From Nocardia carnea (GTDB lineage: Bacteria; Actinomycetota; Actinomycetes; Mycobacteriales; Mycobacteriaceae), in contig NZ_JARWOV010000262.1 of NCBI RefSeq assembly GCF_029868855.1, positions 1-43,907 of the forward strand: a DNA stretch of 43,907 nucleotides, given 5' to 3'. The position numbers and the translations under genes were made by a program. Position 1 is the first letter of the stretch, and every line of letters begins with the position of its first letter. Shown one piece after another: positions 15,127-24,286 of the stretch. The notes beneath the pieces were generated by a model. The model ran no database searches. It saw nothing but the letters and a program-made list of their open reading frames with translations, and was not told the origin of the DNA.

Positions 15127-15702
15127 TCACACCCCGGCGGGCCATCCGCCGGCCGGGCCGGGCGGATCGGTGTTCAAGTGGGCGGCCACCCAGTGGTCGC
15201 GGCGGGTACCGCGATGATCGCTGCCGAGCCGGGCCAGCCCTTCGTAACGGAACCCGTGTTTGCGCGCGACCGCGGCCGAAGCGTGGTTTCCGACGTAGGC
15301 CCGCCAGTGGATGCGGATCAGGCCCATACCTGCCGGATCGAAGCCGAAGTCGCAGGCCAGTGTGACCGCCCGGGAAATGATGCCCTTCCTGCGGTGTTCC
15401 GGGTGCAGCCAGAAGCCGATTTCGGCGGCGGTTTCGTCGCGCGGCCGGGTGCCCAGGCTCACAGTGCCGAGTAGACGGCCCCGCTCGGCGGTCCGGACGG
15501 CCCAGATCGGACTGCGCGCCGCCCAGCCTTCGGCAACAGTGGTTCCGATGAACTCCTCGGCGTCGGCACGGTCGTAGGGGGACGGGATCGTGATCCATTC
15601 GGCGATCGCCGGATCCTGGCAGGCCTCGACGATGGCATCGATATCGTCGGTGTCCGGCCGGTCGAGCCATACCGTGCCGTCGCTCAGCGTCTGTTGCTCC
15701 AC
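15127..15702 (-). CDS. GNAT-family N-acetyltransferase
   Basis: A 191-residue RimJ/RimL-type acetyltransferase. It has the N-terminal VWLDRPDTDDIDAIVEACQDPAIAEW, IWAVRT and LLGTVSLGTRP strands, the acetyl-CoA pyrophosphate loop HPEHRRKGIISRAVTLACDFGF, IRIHWRAYVGNHASAAVARKHGF and a final DHWVAAHL. The acceptor is unknown: ribosomal-protein termini or small amines are both possible. The GTG at 15702 is the only sensible start before the homology; the longer upstream frame is low complexity. It is divergent from the ECF41 sigma gene with 92 bases between starts. Its 3' end faces aroG. Confidence 0.85.
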   Translation of the reverse strand: MEQQTLSDGTVWLDRPDTDDIDAIVEACQDPAIAEWITIPSPYDRADAEEFIGTTVAEGWAARSPIWAVRTAERGRLLGTVSLGTRPRDETAAEIGFWLHPEHRRKGIISRAVTLACDFGFDPAGMGLIRIHWRAYVGNHASAAVARKHGFRYEGLARLGSDHRGTRRDHWVAAHLNTDPPGPAGGWPAGV

Positions 15703-15794
15703 CTGCCCGATGTTCCCATCGCGGCGGTGCCCGCGGCATCCGGTTTCCGGGTGCCGTGCGAACCGGATGTCCGGCTCTCCGTAGAATTCGGGCG

Positions 15795-16724
15795 GTGGTA
15801 GCCGCGCTTCTCGCCGACCAGTTCGAATCCCATCGCGGGCATCTGCTGGCGGTGGCCTACCGGATGACCGGCAGCGTGTCCGATGCCGAGGATGCGGTGC
15901 AGGAGAGCTGGCTGCGTTTGGCCGGTGCGTCGCAATCCCAGATCGAAGATCTGCGAGCCTGGTTGACCACGGTGGTCTCCCGGCTCTGTCTGGACCGGTT
16001 GCGCAGCGCCGTGGTCCGGCGGGAGAACTATGTGGGGCAGTGGCTTCCGGAACCCGTGGTGACACCGGTCGCCGGAGCCGGCGATTCCGATCCGCTGGCC
16101 ACGGTGGTGTTGCGGCAGGAGTTCCGGCTGGCGGCACTGGTGGTGCTGGACCAGCTCACGCCGCCGCAACGGGTCGCGTTCGTACTCCACGAAGGGTTGG
16201 GGGTGCCCTACGGCGAGATAGCCACGATTCTGGACATCACCGCGGAGGCGGCGCGGCAGTTGGCGGCACGCGCACGTAAGGCGGTCCGGGAGCAGACACC
16301 GCAACCCGTCACCGACGGGGAGCACGAGGCGGCGGTGCAGAAGCTGCTGGTCGCGCTCAACACCGGTGACGCCCAGGCGGTGGCGGCCGTCCTGCATCCG
16401 GGCGCGGTGATGATCGGCGATTCCGGCGGCACCACGCCGACCGCGCGCAATGTGATCATCGGACCGGACAAGGTGGCCCGCCTGTTCTTCGGTCTCATCC
16501 GCCGCTACGGCCTGGACGGGGCCGACCAGGATTTCCTGGCGACCGGGGTGGAATTCGTCCGGGTCAACGGTCAGCTGGGGGCGCTCGTCAAGGCGCATCC
16601 GGGAGACGAAACCCATCCGGGTTTTCCCGCTCGGGTCATGGGTTTCACCGTTGTGGACGGTCTCATCCAGGGCACCTACGATATCGCCAACCCGGCGAAG
16701 CTCAGCGGCATCCGGTTGCGCTGA
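15795..16724 (+). CDS. ECF41-type RNA polymerase sigma factor with SnoaL-like C-terminal domain
   Basis: A 309-residue sigma factor. Region 2 spans about 5-75 (LLAVAYRMTGSVSDAEDAVQESWLR), region 4 about 115-165 (LTPPQRVAFVLHEGLGVPYGEIA), and a SnoaL-like domain about 175-300. ECF41 hallmarks are visible: WLPEP (83-87) in the linker, DSGGT (209-213) where members usually have DGGGK, and NPAKL near the end in place of NPDKL. The C-terminal domain in this group regulates the sigma factor in place of an anti-sigma. The start is the GTG at 15795, 7 bases after TAGAAT (15782-15787), so probably a housekeeping promoter and leaderless mRNA. Its likely target is the AhpD-like gene. Confidence 0.92.
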   Translation: MVAALLADQFESHRGHLLAVAYRMTGSVSDAEDAVQESWLRLAGASQSQIEDLRAWLTTVVSRLCLDRLRSAVVRRENYVGQWLPEPVVTPVAGAGDSDPLATVVLRQEFRLAALVVLDQLTPPQRVAFVLHEGLGVPYGEIATILDITAEAARQLAARARKAVREQTPQPVTDGEHEAAVQKLLVALNTGDAQAVAAVLHPGAVMIGDSGGTTPTARNVIIGPDKVARLFFGLIRRYGLDGADQDFLATGVEFVRVNGQLGALVKAHPGDETHPGFPARVMGFTVVDGLIQGTYDIANPAKLSGIRLR

Positions 16725-16793
16725 TCCACCGCCTGCCGGTGCGATGGGCCGCTGCCGTCCGGAACAGTTCGTGCGACCCCGGCGCGGTCCGGC

Positions 16794-17438
16794 TCAGGCC
16801 GGTACCGGCCGACTCCGGTCGGTGAGCAGCAGCACCGCCATACCACCCAGCACCGAGCCCATCAGAAATCGCTGTACCCGGAGCCACAGCCGCCGCCCCG
16901 CCAGGAAACGGCTCACCGTGGCGGCCGTGCACACGATCAGCGCGTTCACCGCCAGCGCCACCGCGATCTGCACCCCACCCAGGCACAGGCTCTGCAACCA
17001 CACCGGACCCGCCGCCGGAGCGACGAACTGCGGGATCAACGCCAGGTACATCACCGCGATCTTCGGGTTGAGCAGGTTGGTCACCAAACCCATGGTGAAA
17101 AGCCGGCCGGCCCGGTCGCGGGGGAGAGCGGCGGGCGCGAAGACCGAGGTCCCGCCCGGCCGCAGCGTCTGCCAGGCCAGCCACAGCAGATAAGCGGCGC
17201 CGGCGATCTTCAGCGTCGTGTACAGCTCGGGGACCAGCGCGAACACCGCCGTGATTCCTGTGGCTGCCGCGGTCAGATACACCGCGAAACCCGCGGCGAC
17301 ACCGGCCAGTGAGATCAGTCCGGCGCCGCGGCCCTGCGATATCGTGCGCGAGACCAGATACATCATGTTCGGGCCGGGCGTGAGCACCAACCCGAGCGCC
17401 GCTACCGCGACACCGGCCGCCGCCGAGATTTCGATCAT
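16794..17438 (-). CDS. LysE/RhtB-family amino-acid exporter
   Basis: Inner-membrane exporter of 214 residues with about six membrane helices. The family signature is TPGPNMMYLVSRTISQGRGAG (about residues 20-40), with NLLNPKIAVMYLALIPQF in the middle. RhtB-type members export amino acids or related small molecules; the substrate cannot be assigned. The ATG at 17438 is the natural start of helix 1. Convergent with the ECF41 gene and divergent from XPB. No terminator of note between it and the sigma gene. Confidence 0.9.
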   Translation of the reverse strand: MIEISAAAGVAVAALGLVLTPGPNMMYLVSRTISQGRGAGLISLAGVAAGFAVYLTAAATGITAVFALVPELYTTLKIAGAAYLLWLAWQTLRPGGTSVFAPAALPRDRAGRLFTMGLVTNLLNPKIAVMYLALIPQFVAPAAGPVWLQSLCLGGVQIAVALAVNALIVCTAATVSRFLAGRRLWLRVQRFLMGSVLGGMAVLLLTDRSRPVPA

Positions 17439-17740
17439 TCAGTGATACTCGCGAGGATTCGCGGTCTTGTCTCGGTCCAGTCGGCACCTACTGGCCGGGG
17501 CGCACATCGCGTTCGTTCCCGGCGAGACGCCGTATGTGCCGTGCTGATCGAGTCGTCGCCCACCAGCCATGAGGTGCGGTTCTCGCCCCGTTCGCAAGTC
17601 CGGCGAATGCTCTGGATCTTCGCCGGTAGGGTCCGGCGGGGGCACCGTCTGCGTCCGCCTCGGCGCGCTGTCTGCTTCGTCACCCGGCGTTGTCGGTGGC
17701 TTCGGGGACAATGGGCAGAAGTCGAGGTGAGGAGGGCCCC
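17439..17740. other. 302-base divergent intergenic region, LysE/XPB
   Basis: No gene found. It must contain the promoters of both flanking genes. A GACAAT-like -10 candidate lies about 35 bases before the XPB start, and AGGAGG (17730-17735) is its ribosome site. No LexA-type SOS box was seen. Confidence 0.5.
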
Positions 17741-19411
17741 GTGGCGGATGGGCCGCTGATCGTACAAAGCGATAAAACAGTGCTGCTGGAGGTCGATCAC
17801 GAGCTCGCGGATGTGGCCCGGCAGGCGATCGCCCCGTTCGCCGAGCTGGAGCGGGCGCCCGAGCATGTGCACACCTATCGCATCACCCCGCTGGCCCTGT
17901 GGAACGCGCGTGCCGCGGGGCACGACGCGGAGCAGGTGGTGGATGCGCTGGTCAGCCATTCCCGGTACCCGGTTCCGCAGCCGCTGCTGGTCGATATCGT
18001 CGATACGATGGCCCGCTACGGGCGGTTGCAGCTGGTCAAACATCCCGCGCACGGGCTCACACTGGTGAGCCTGGATCCGGCGGTGCTGGCCGAGGTGCTC
18101 CGGCACAAGAAGATCGCCCCGATGCTCGGGGACCGCCTCGACGACGACACGGTGGCCGTACATCCGTCCGAACGCGGGCACATCAAACAGCAGTTGCTCA
18201 AGATCGGGTGGCCGGCGGAGGACCTGGCCGGCTACGTCGACGGCGAGGCCCACCCCATCGATCTCGATTACCACGGCAACGGCTGGCACTTGCGCGACTA
18301 CCAGGAGATGGCCGCCGATTCGTTCTGGGCCGGCGGCTCCGGCGTGGTGGTGCTGCCCTGCGGTGCCGGGAAGACAATGGTCGGCGCGGCCGCCATGGCG
18401 CGGGCCAAGGCCACCACCCTGATCCTGGTCACCAATACCGTCGCCGGCCGGCAATGGCGGCGCGAACTGATCGCGCGAACCTCGCTCACCGATGAGGAGA
18501 TCGGCGAATACTCGGGCGAGCGTAAGGAGATCCGGCCGGTAACCATCGCCACCTACCAGGTGATCACCCGTAAATCGAAGGGCGAGTACAAGCATCTCGA
18601 ACTCTTCGACAGCCGCGATTGGGGCCTGGTCATCTACGACGAGGTCCATCTGCTGCCCGCCCCGGTGTTCCGGATGACGGCCGATCTGCAGTCGCGGCGC
18701 CGGCTGGGTCTCACCGCGACCCTGGTCCGCGAGGACGGTCGCGAAGGCGATGTGTTCTCGCTGATCGGGCCGAAACGCTACGACGCGCCGTGGAAGGATA
18801 TCGAGGCCCAGGGCTGGATCGCGCCGGCCGAATGTATCGAGGTGAGGGTCACCCTCACCGATGCCGAGCGGATGTCCTACGCCACCGCCGAACCGGAAGA
18901 ACGCTACAAACTGTGCTCCACGGCGCACACCAAGATCGCGGTCGTGAAATCGATTCTCGATCGGCACCGCGACGCCCCGACCCTGGTGATCGGCGCCTAC
19001 CTGGACCAGCTCGACGAACTGGGCGCCGCACTGGACGCTCCGGTGATCCAGGGGTCCACGAAGAACAAGGAACGGGAGGCACTGTTCGAAGCGTTCCGCC
19101 GCGGGGAGATCCCTGTTCTCGTGGTGAGCAAGGTCGCGAACTTCTCCATCGACCTACCGGAAGCCTCGGTGGCGGTGCAGGTTTCGGGAACATTCGGTTC
19201 CCGTCAGGAGGAGGCCCAGCGGCTGGGCCGGTTGCTGCGGCCCAAACAGGACGGCGGCCAAGCGCATTTCTATTCCGTCGTGGCGCGCGACACCCTCGAC
19301 GCGGATTACGCGGCACATCGGCAACGTTTCCTCGCCGAACAGGGATATGCCTATCGGATAACCGATGCCGATGATCTGCTGGGTCCCGCGTTCGGGGCCA
19401 GCGACCAGTAA
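17741..19411 (+). CDS. xpb: XPB-type DNA repair helicase
   Basis: ATP-dependent 3'-5' superfamily 2 DNA helicase of nucleotide excision repair type. The 556-residue product has an N-terminal damage-recognition-like domain (about 1-170), helicase domain 1 with Walker A PCGAGKT (206-212) and DEVH (300-303), LTATLVRED with the XPB RED motif (330-332), a thumb-like stretch, and domain 2 ending in RLGRLLRPK (motif VI). The GTG at 17741 has a strong AGGAGGG upstream; a longer frame from 17690 includes the RBS and is rejected. In M. tuberculosis xpb (Rv0861c) adjoins the helicase-associated gene Rv0862c; here that partner is at 21687-23957 on the other strand. Confidence 0.95.
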   Translation: MADGPLIVQSDKTVLLEVDHELADVARQAIAPFAELERAPEHVHTYRITPLALWNARAAGHDAEQVVDALVSHSRYPVPQPLLVDIVDTMARYGRLQLVKHPAHGLTLVSLDPAVLAEVLRHKKIAPMLGDRLDDDTVAVHPSERGHIKQQLLKIGWPAEDLAGYVDGEAHPIDLDYHGNGWHLRDYQEMAADSFWAGGSGVVVLPCGAGKTMVGAAAMARAKATTLILVTNTVAGRQWRRELIARTSLTDEEIGEYSGERKEIRPVTIATYQVITRKSKGEYKHLELFDSRDWGLVIYDEVHLLPAPVFRMTADLQSRRRLGLTATLVREDGREGDVFSLIGPKRYDAPWKDIEAQGWIAPAECIEVRVTLTDAERMSYATAEPEERYKLCSTAHTKIAVVKSILDRHRDAPTLVIGAYLDQLDELGAALDAPVIQGSTKNKEREALFEAFRRGEIPVLVVSKVANFSIDLPEASVAVQVSGTFGSRQEEAQRLGRLLRPKQDGGQAHFYSVVARDTLDADYAAHRQRFLAEQGYAYRITDADDLLGPAFGASDQ

Positions 19412-19450
19412 GGTCCCGCGGATTCGACCGACTGTGTAAGGGGTGGCGAG

Positions 19451-20119
19451 ATGCGGCACTTCGACTTCGCGGTGGACCGCCGGCATGTGCAGGCGGTCAA
19501 CGAAGTGGTCGCAGGACGCCGCCGGCTGCGCCTGGCGGCATTGATCGCGGCCCTGGTCTGTGCGTGCGCCACCGCGTATCTGGTGCGGTTGGGTCACGCC
19601 TGGTCCTATCCTTTGGCCCTCGCCTGTGCGCTGGGCGCCGCGACCGCGCTGTGGGTGGCGTTATGGGCCCCACGCCGCACCGCTATCGCCCGGCTCTACG
19701 CCGACAGCGAGCTGATACCGGCGGTCGTCTCCGGATTCCATTCCCGCGGCGCGGTGCTGCTCGCGCTGGTCAATGTGGCGCGCCGGGATACCGGCGAGTC
19801 CCGGTACGCGCTGGTCACCAAAAAGGTGCGCGAATTACCCGGGCATCGGATCGCACCGGGTGAACGAGTGCCGGCGGTCGCGGTCCACGGCGACCGGACG
19901 GCGCATACGATCGGGGAACGCTGGCTCCCGGTCGATGCCATGCCGATCGCCTGGGGTACCTCGGACGGTGCCGTGATCGAGCGCGCCCGCGCGGCCATCG
20001 ACGAGATCGAATGGCGGCTGCTCGCCGATAATCTCGCGTTGGCCGATCAGGTGCAGCGCAGTTCCACCAAACGCCTGCTGCTCGACCCGGGGCAGCTACC
20101 GGAGGGTCTCGGCACCTGA
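19451..20119 (+). CDS. DUF3239-type membrane protein
   Basis: A 222-residue protein with a short N-terminal region, two membrane helices (about 30-48 and 52-72, separated by GHAWSY) and a soluble C-terminal domain. That domain has the strand series LIPAVVSGFHSRGAVLLALVNVAR and GERVPAVAVHGDR, consistent with DUF3239. No catalytic motif. Function unknown. AAGGGG lies upstream of the ATG, 39 bases after the XPB stop, so it is probably cotranscribed with xpb. Confidence 0.75.
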   Translation: MRHFDFAVDRRHVQAVNEVVAGRRRLRLAALIAALVCACATAYLVRLGHAWSYPLALACALGAATALWVALWAPRRTAIARLYADSELIPAVVSGFHSRGAVLLALVNVARRDTGESRYALVTKKVRELPGHRIAPGERVPAVAVHGDRTAHTIGERWLPVDAMPIAWGTSDGAVIERARAAIDEIEWRLLADNLALADQVQRSSTKRLLLDPGQLPEGLGT

Positions 20120-20271
20120 CCTGCCGCGGGTTACACTCGCGCGCCCCGTATTCGGCGAAACCGGCAGCGCGTCGGGCGCCGCTTGCAACTATCGGGCGGA
20201 TTCTGCGACTAACGTCGTCGAACGGGGTTGTCGCTGTGATCGCACGCCGAACCACGGAAGGTGGAAACCGC

Positions 20272-21675
20272 ATGAAACTCACCCGCTGGCTGGTCGCCGG
20301 GGTGGTTGTGCTGTCGAGTTTGTCCCTGGCACCCGCGGCGGGGCACGCCCAGTCCGCGAATCTGGCCGGTGCGGACGGCCTGGGCGACCCCTACTTTCCG
20401 CAGGACGGCAACGGCGGGTACGACGTCGGGCACTACGAGGTCACGCTGGGATACGATCCGGCCGGCCACCAGCTCACCGGGTCCACGCGTATCGACGCGC
20501 ATGCCACCCAGCCGCTCACCGCCTTCAACCTCGACTTCAACGGGCCACCGGTGAGCGCGGTCCGGGTGAACAACATGCCCGCCGGTTTCGTCCGGCAGGA
20601 ACCGCACGAGCTGGTCGTCACCCCGGCCCTGCCGCTGTTGCCGGGACTGCCCTTCACCGTCACGGTCGAATACGCGGGTGTCGCCGCCGATACCGCAGGC
20701 GAAGGCTGGACCTACGCTCCCACCGGCGGCGCTTTCGCGGCGGGACAACCGCATTCGGCCGCGACCTGGTACCCGCTCAACGATTCGCCCCGCGACAAGG
20801 CCACCTTCACCCTGCACGCGACCGTACCGGCGGAATGGGAAGTGATGTCCGGCGGTGCCCGGGTGCGCGACGAGGTACGCGACGGATTCCGCACGGTGAG
20901 CTGGGAACAGCGGCACCCGGTGATCGGCTACCTGACCACCGTCGCCATCGACAAGTTCGAGTATCTGGAGCAGCGGCGCGCGAACGGTACACCGCTGCTG
21001 AGTGCCTTCGCTCCCGGCGCCGAGGACCTGCGCGCACACGAGCAGCGGTTGCCGGAGGTACTCGATTTCACCGAAAGCCTGTACGGTCCCTATCCGTTCG
21101 ACAACGCGGGCGGTATCTATCTGTCCGCCCCGCTGCCGTTCTCGCTGGAAACGCAGACCCGGCCCGTCTACGCCGACTGGGCCGACCTGAACACGGTGGT
21201 GCACGAGGTGGCGCATCAGTGGTGGGGTGATTCGGTCTCGGTGTACAGCTGGTCCGATATCTGCCTGAACGAATGCCTCGCCAGCTATACCGCCGACTAT
21301 CTGTGGGCAGAGCGGATGGAGGGCGTCGATGTGGACGCCGAATACCGGGACACCATCCGAAAGGTTATGGACAAGCCCAAATTCTGGGCGGTGCCGCTGC
21401 AGGATCCCGGGCCGGAGAAGATGTTCACCTCGGTGTACTACCGCGGCCCGCTGTTCCTGCACGCCCTGCGCAAACAGCTGGGTGATGCGGTGTTCTTCGG
21501 CGCCCTACGGGAATTCGTGACCGCGCACGCCTATGGTCACAGTTCGATGCCGGAGTTCCGTGCCTTCGTGCAATCGAAATCACCGGTCGACCTGACCGGG
21601 TTCTTCGATGCCTGGCTGCACGGCACCACCCCACCGCCGGACCAGTACCTCTATCCGGGCGATCTGCGCGGGTGA
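20272..21675 (+). CDS. secreted M1-family zinc metallopeptidase (short form)
   Basis: A 467-residue exported peptidase. A signal peptide (about 1-27, VVVLSSLSLAPAAGHAQS) precedes an N-terminal beta domain (about 35-220) and a thermolysin-like domain with HEVAHQWWGD (His311, Glu312, His315) and the third zinc ligand Glu334 in NECLAS, exactly HExxH-18-E. The GxMEN exopeptidase loop reads PFSLETQTRP (Glu293 kept). A Tyr in SVYYRGPLF could be the transition-state residue. Much shorter than PepN (about 850), as it lacks the C-terminal ARM-like domain. The ATG at 20272 has GGAAGGTGG upstream. Acts outside the membrane, probably on small peptides. Confidence 0.92.
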   Translation: MKLTRWLVAGVVVLSSLSLAPAAGHAQSANLAGADGLGDPYFPQDGNGGYDVGHYEVTLGYDPAGHQLTGSTRIDAHATQPLTAFNLDFNGPPVSAVRVNNMPAGFVRQEPHELVVTPALPLLPGLPFTVTVEYAGVAADTAGEGWTYAPTGGAFAAGQPHSAATWYPLNDSPRDKATFTLHATVPAEWEVMSGGARVRDEVRDGFRTVSWEQRHPVIGYLTTVAIDKFEYLEQRRANGTPLLSAFAPGAEDLRAHEQRLPEVLDFTESLYGPYPFDNAGGIYLSAPLPFSLETQTRPVYADWADLNTVVHEVAHQWWGDSVSVYSWSDICLNECLASYTADYLWAERMEGVDVDAEYRDTIRKVMDKPKFWAVPLQDPGPEKMFTSVYYRGPLFLHALRKQLGDAVFFGALREFVTAHAYGHSSMPEFRAFVQSKSPVDLTGFFDAWLHGTTPPPDQYLYPGDLRG

Positions 21676-21686
21676 CCGGCCGGCGG

Positions 21687-23957
21687 TCACTCCAGTAGGG
21701 CGACAGAGGAGATGCGGTGCAGGGTGAATTGCCGGACCGCCCCGGTGACCGCGTCCAGCGCCTCGAGCTGACCGTTGCCGACCCGCACCGGTTCGACCAC
21801 CCGCTGGATCGCGGTGCCCTTCGCGTCGACGTAGCCGATATGTACCTGCCGATGCACCCGCGCGGCCAACTGCAACAGGGCCAGAGCGGCGGCTGTGCTG
21901 GTGCGGCTGCCGTCGCTGCGCACCGTTTTCCCGGATGTCGCCCCGGCGGCGCGCTCACCGGCCCGGAGTTCGGTGACCAGGAGTTCCAGCTGCTCCGTGG
22001 TCGGCGGAGCGGGCCGATACGGCTGACGGGCCAAGGGCCGCACATTGATCCGCGCCCCGCGCTGCCGCAGGTCCACTATCGCGCCGGAGGAGTCCTCACC
22101 GGCGGGCGCGAAACCCGCCGCCCGCAATTCCTCGAACAGTTCGCCCAACGGTGCCTGGGAGATCGCGACCGTCGGTGCGATCCCACGCAGCGCCAGCGTA
22201 TCCGCCACCGGTGAGGCGAGTACCTGGGCCAGCAGCGCGGGATCCTCACTGCGGACGAACGATTGCGCCATCCCGGCGCGTAACCGGCCGTGCCGGCGCG
22301 CAACATCATCGACGAGGTAGGTCAGTGTCTGCGGAACGGGCGTGCGGGAATGCCGTTCGAACAGATGGTGCAGCTCCGCGGCGGTGAGCCCGGCATCGAG
22401 TGCCCGGCGCAGTGAGGATTCCGACAATCGGTAGACCGTCGCGGCCCCCGCCGATTCCACATCGGCGACCAGGGCGATGCGCTGTTGCAGTTCGGCGGTG
22501 AGCGGCCCCGGGGCCACCACCGTGAGATCCGCCTGGACCAGCACATGGTCGACAGGGTCGGGGAGCGCCGCCTCGAGGGCGGCTTCGGCAGCCGGTAGCG
22601 GTCCGGTGAGCAGGGCGCGCCCGGCGGCGGTGAGCGCGCCGCGGCCGACGAGACCGAGCGCGGCCGCTTCGCGCAGTGTGTTGTCCACGACCTGCCCGCG
22701 GTAGAGCCATCGCCTCCGGGGCGCGCGCCAGGCCAGCAGCCGACCGATATCGCCGGGCGCCAGGGCGGTCCCCGGAGGTTGTTCGGCGAGGGCTTCGAGG
22801 ACGGTGCGGCGTTCCCGGACCGCGTAGGGCACCCGTAGTTCGTGTGCGAGTGCCGCCAGCGGTTTGTCGGCGGCATCGCGCAGGCCGATCATCCAGGGGT
22901 AGCGGTCCAGTTCCAGCCAGCTGTGGGCCAGCGGTACCCAGCGGCGCGCAGGCGGCGCCTCCAGCCACGAATCCGCGGCGGGGGTCGGCGCCCAGAATTC
23001 GTCGGCGTCGGCCTCCGGTGGTGGATCGGGGAAGCCCTTCTCGATCAGTTTCGCCGCCGCCAGCAACTCCACCAGCAACCCGGCGCGCGATTCCTCGATA
23101 CCCGCGGCTCGGGCGATCCGGCGTATTTCCCTGACCCCGAGGCCACCGGCACGTAGCGCGGGGGCGGGCGCCTGGCCCAGTACCTCCACTATTGCGGCGC
23201 AATGGCGCAGGAGCTCGCCGACCTCACCGGCGCCCACACCGTCCACCTCGGCGAGGGCATGCACGGTGGCCACCGGCTCGGGCGGAGCGAGGTGGCGCGG
23301 ATCGGTGACCGGTTCCCCCCGCAGCAACTGACCCACCGCGGGTGGCAGCTCCACCGTCTCGTCGTCGATCCGGCGCAGCAGGCGGCGGCCGAGCAGCCGG
23401 GGAACGGGGCGGTCGGCCGGGGCGTCGGGTGCCGCATCGCGGGTTCGTCCCCGCGGACCGGTTTCGGCCAGTTTGTCCAACAGAGCCCGTTCGGCGGGCG
23501 GCAGGTCGGCGAGTGTTGCGGCGATCTCCTGCTCGGCCGGGGTATCGGTATCGGTTCCACTACCCAGCGGCCACGGCAGTGCCTCGGCGGTGGCGGGTAC
23601 GAGCCGGATGCGGTCGCCGGTGAACCAGATCAGTGCCCGGTCGGCCAGTTCGGTGAGCGCCGCGTCCACCGTCGCGGCCTTGGCACGGCCGCGCAGCGCG
23701 CGTTTCAACTCCGTACGTGTCGGTGGTTCGTTGCCGGCCGCGGTGTGCACGGCCAGCGCCTCCACTACCCCGAAAGCCGCTGTATCCAGATCGTCGGCGG
23801 CGCGCAGCACCGAAGCGCGCTGTTCGGCGCGGGCAGCGAGCACCGCCATCGAAGCGGGCAGTGGTACCGCGAGATCGGGTCGCCGCTCGAGCAGCGCCAC
23901 CAGTTGGGCGTCGGAGCGGCCGCCGAGCCAGGCGGTATACGAGTCTGGGCCGGTCAT
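21687..23957 (-). CDS. helicase-associated / WYL-domain protein (Rv0862c-like)
   Basis: The 756-residue product starts MTGPDSYTAWLGGRSDAQLV and matches in length and layout the Rv0862c family. It has an N-terminal winged-helix region (AFGVVEALAVHTAAGNEPPTRTELKRAL), a long Ala/Leu-rich helical middle, an XPB/Ssl2-like helicase-associated region (PLPAAEAALEAALPDPVDHVLVQADLTVVAPGPL, LTYLVDDVARRHGRLR), and a WYL-like C-terminus (VHIGYVDAKGTAIQRVVEPVRV...). It has no Walker motif, so is not itself a helicase; it probably works with XPB or regulates repair genes. The ATG at 23957 lies 7 bases after TAATCT, so probably leaderless. The 3' end converges on the M1 peptidase with 11 bases between. Confidence 0.85.
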   Translation of the reverse strand: MTGPDSYTAWLGGRSDAQLVALLERRPDLAVPLPASMAVLAARAEQRASVLRAADDLDTAAFGVVEALAVHTAAGNEPPTRTELKRALRGRAKAATVDAALTELADRALIWFTGDRIRLVPATAEALPWPLGSGTDTDTPAEQEIAATLADLPPAERALLDKLAETGPRGRTRDAAPDAPADRPVPRLLGRRLLRRIDDETVELPPAVGQLLRGEPVTDPRHLAPPEPVATVHALAEVDGVGAGEVGELLRHCAAIVEVLGQAPAPALRAGGLGVREIRRIARAAGIEESRAGLLVELLAAAKLIEKGFPDPPPEADADEFWAPTPAADSWLEAPPARRWVPLAHSWLELDRYPWMIGLRDAADKPLAALAHELRVPYAVRERRTVLEALAEQPPGTALAPGDIGRLLAWRAPRRRWLYRGQVVDNTLREAAALGLVGRGALTAAGRALLTGPLPAAEAALEAALPDPVDHVLVQADLTVVAPGPLTAELQQRIALVADVESAGAATVYRLSESSLRRALDAGLTAAELHHLFERHSRTPVPQTLTYLVDDVARRHGRLRAGMAQSFVRSEDPALLAQVLASPVADTLALRGIAPTVAISQAPLGELFEELRAAGFAPAGEDSSGAIVDLRQRGARINVRPLARQPYRPAPPTTEQLELLVTELRAGERAAGATSGKTVRSDGSRTSTAAALALLQLAARVHRQVHIGYVDAKGTAIQRVVEPVRVGNGQLEALDAVTGAVRQFTLHRISSVALLE

Positions 23958-24089
23958 CCGGTCCAGATTATGCCTATCCCCGCCGTCGCCGCCGACCTGT
24001 GTGCCGGAACCGGGGCGAGTCGGGCGACCCGTGCCCGCCGACAGCGGTTGTCGTGCGTGGCTGCCGGGCGGACATGCCAGAATGAGTGC

Positions 24090-24278
24090 GTGGTGAACAA
24101 ATCGAAGAAACCCTACGTCGACAACGGCTGGCCCGAAGTGGCCGACGGCGAGCACGCCGTGACCGAGCTGTCGTCGGCACGTTCCGGTAACCTCTCGCCG
24201 TTCGGTGAGGACACCGAGTTCCCGGTGGCTGCCGAGCAGCTGCCGTACGTGCACCCGCATACGGTGATCAACCGCTGA
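24090..24278 (+). CDS. 62-residue conserved actinobacterial protein (Rv0863-like)
   Basis: Small hydrophilic protein beginning MVNKSKKPYVDNGWPEVADG and ending YVHPHTVINR; no membrane segment, signal or known domain. Its position beside the Rv0862c-like gene, and before rpfA, matches Rv0863 in M. tuberculosis. There are two adjacent GTG codons; the first (24090) is 6 bases after CAGAAT (24078-24083), which suggests a leaderless transcript. Divergent from the helicase-associated gene, so the two may be coregulated. Function unknown. Confidence 0.75.
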   Translation: MVNKSKKPYVDNGWPEVADGEHAVTELSSARSGNLSPFGEDTEFPVAAEQLPYVHPHTVINR

Positions 24279-24286
24279 GCGGGCGG

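Noticed and set aside
14309..15739. A 476-codon minus-strand frame across aroG
   Set aside because: Covers aroG antisense and the GNAT gene out of frame; Arg-rich composition typical of a shadow.
20217..20232. TCGAAC-N4-TTGTCG as a LexA SOS box upstream of the M1 peptidase
   Set aside because: The right half does not match GTTCGA, and the gene has no reason to be damage-inducible.
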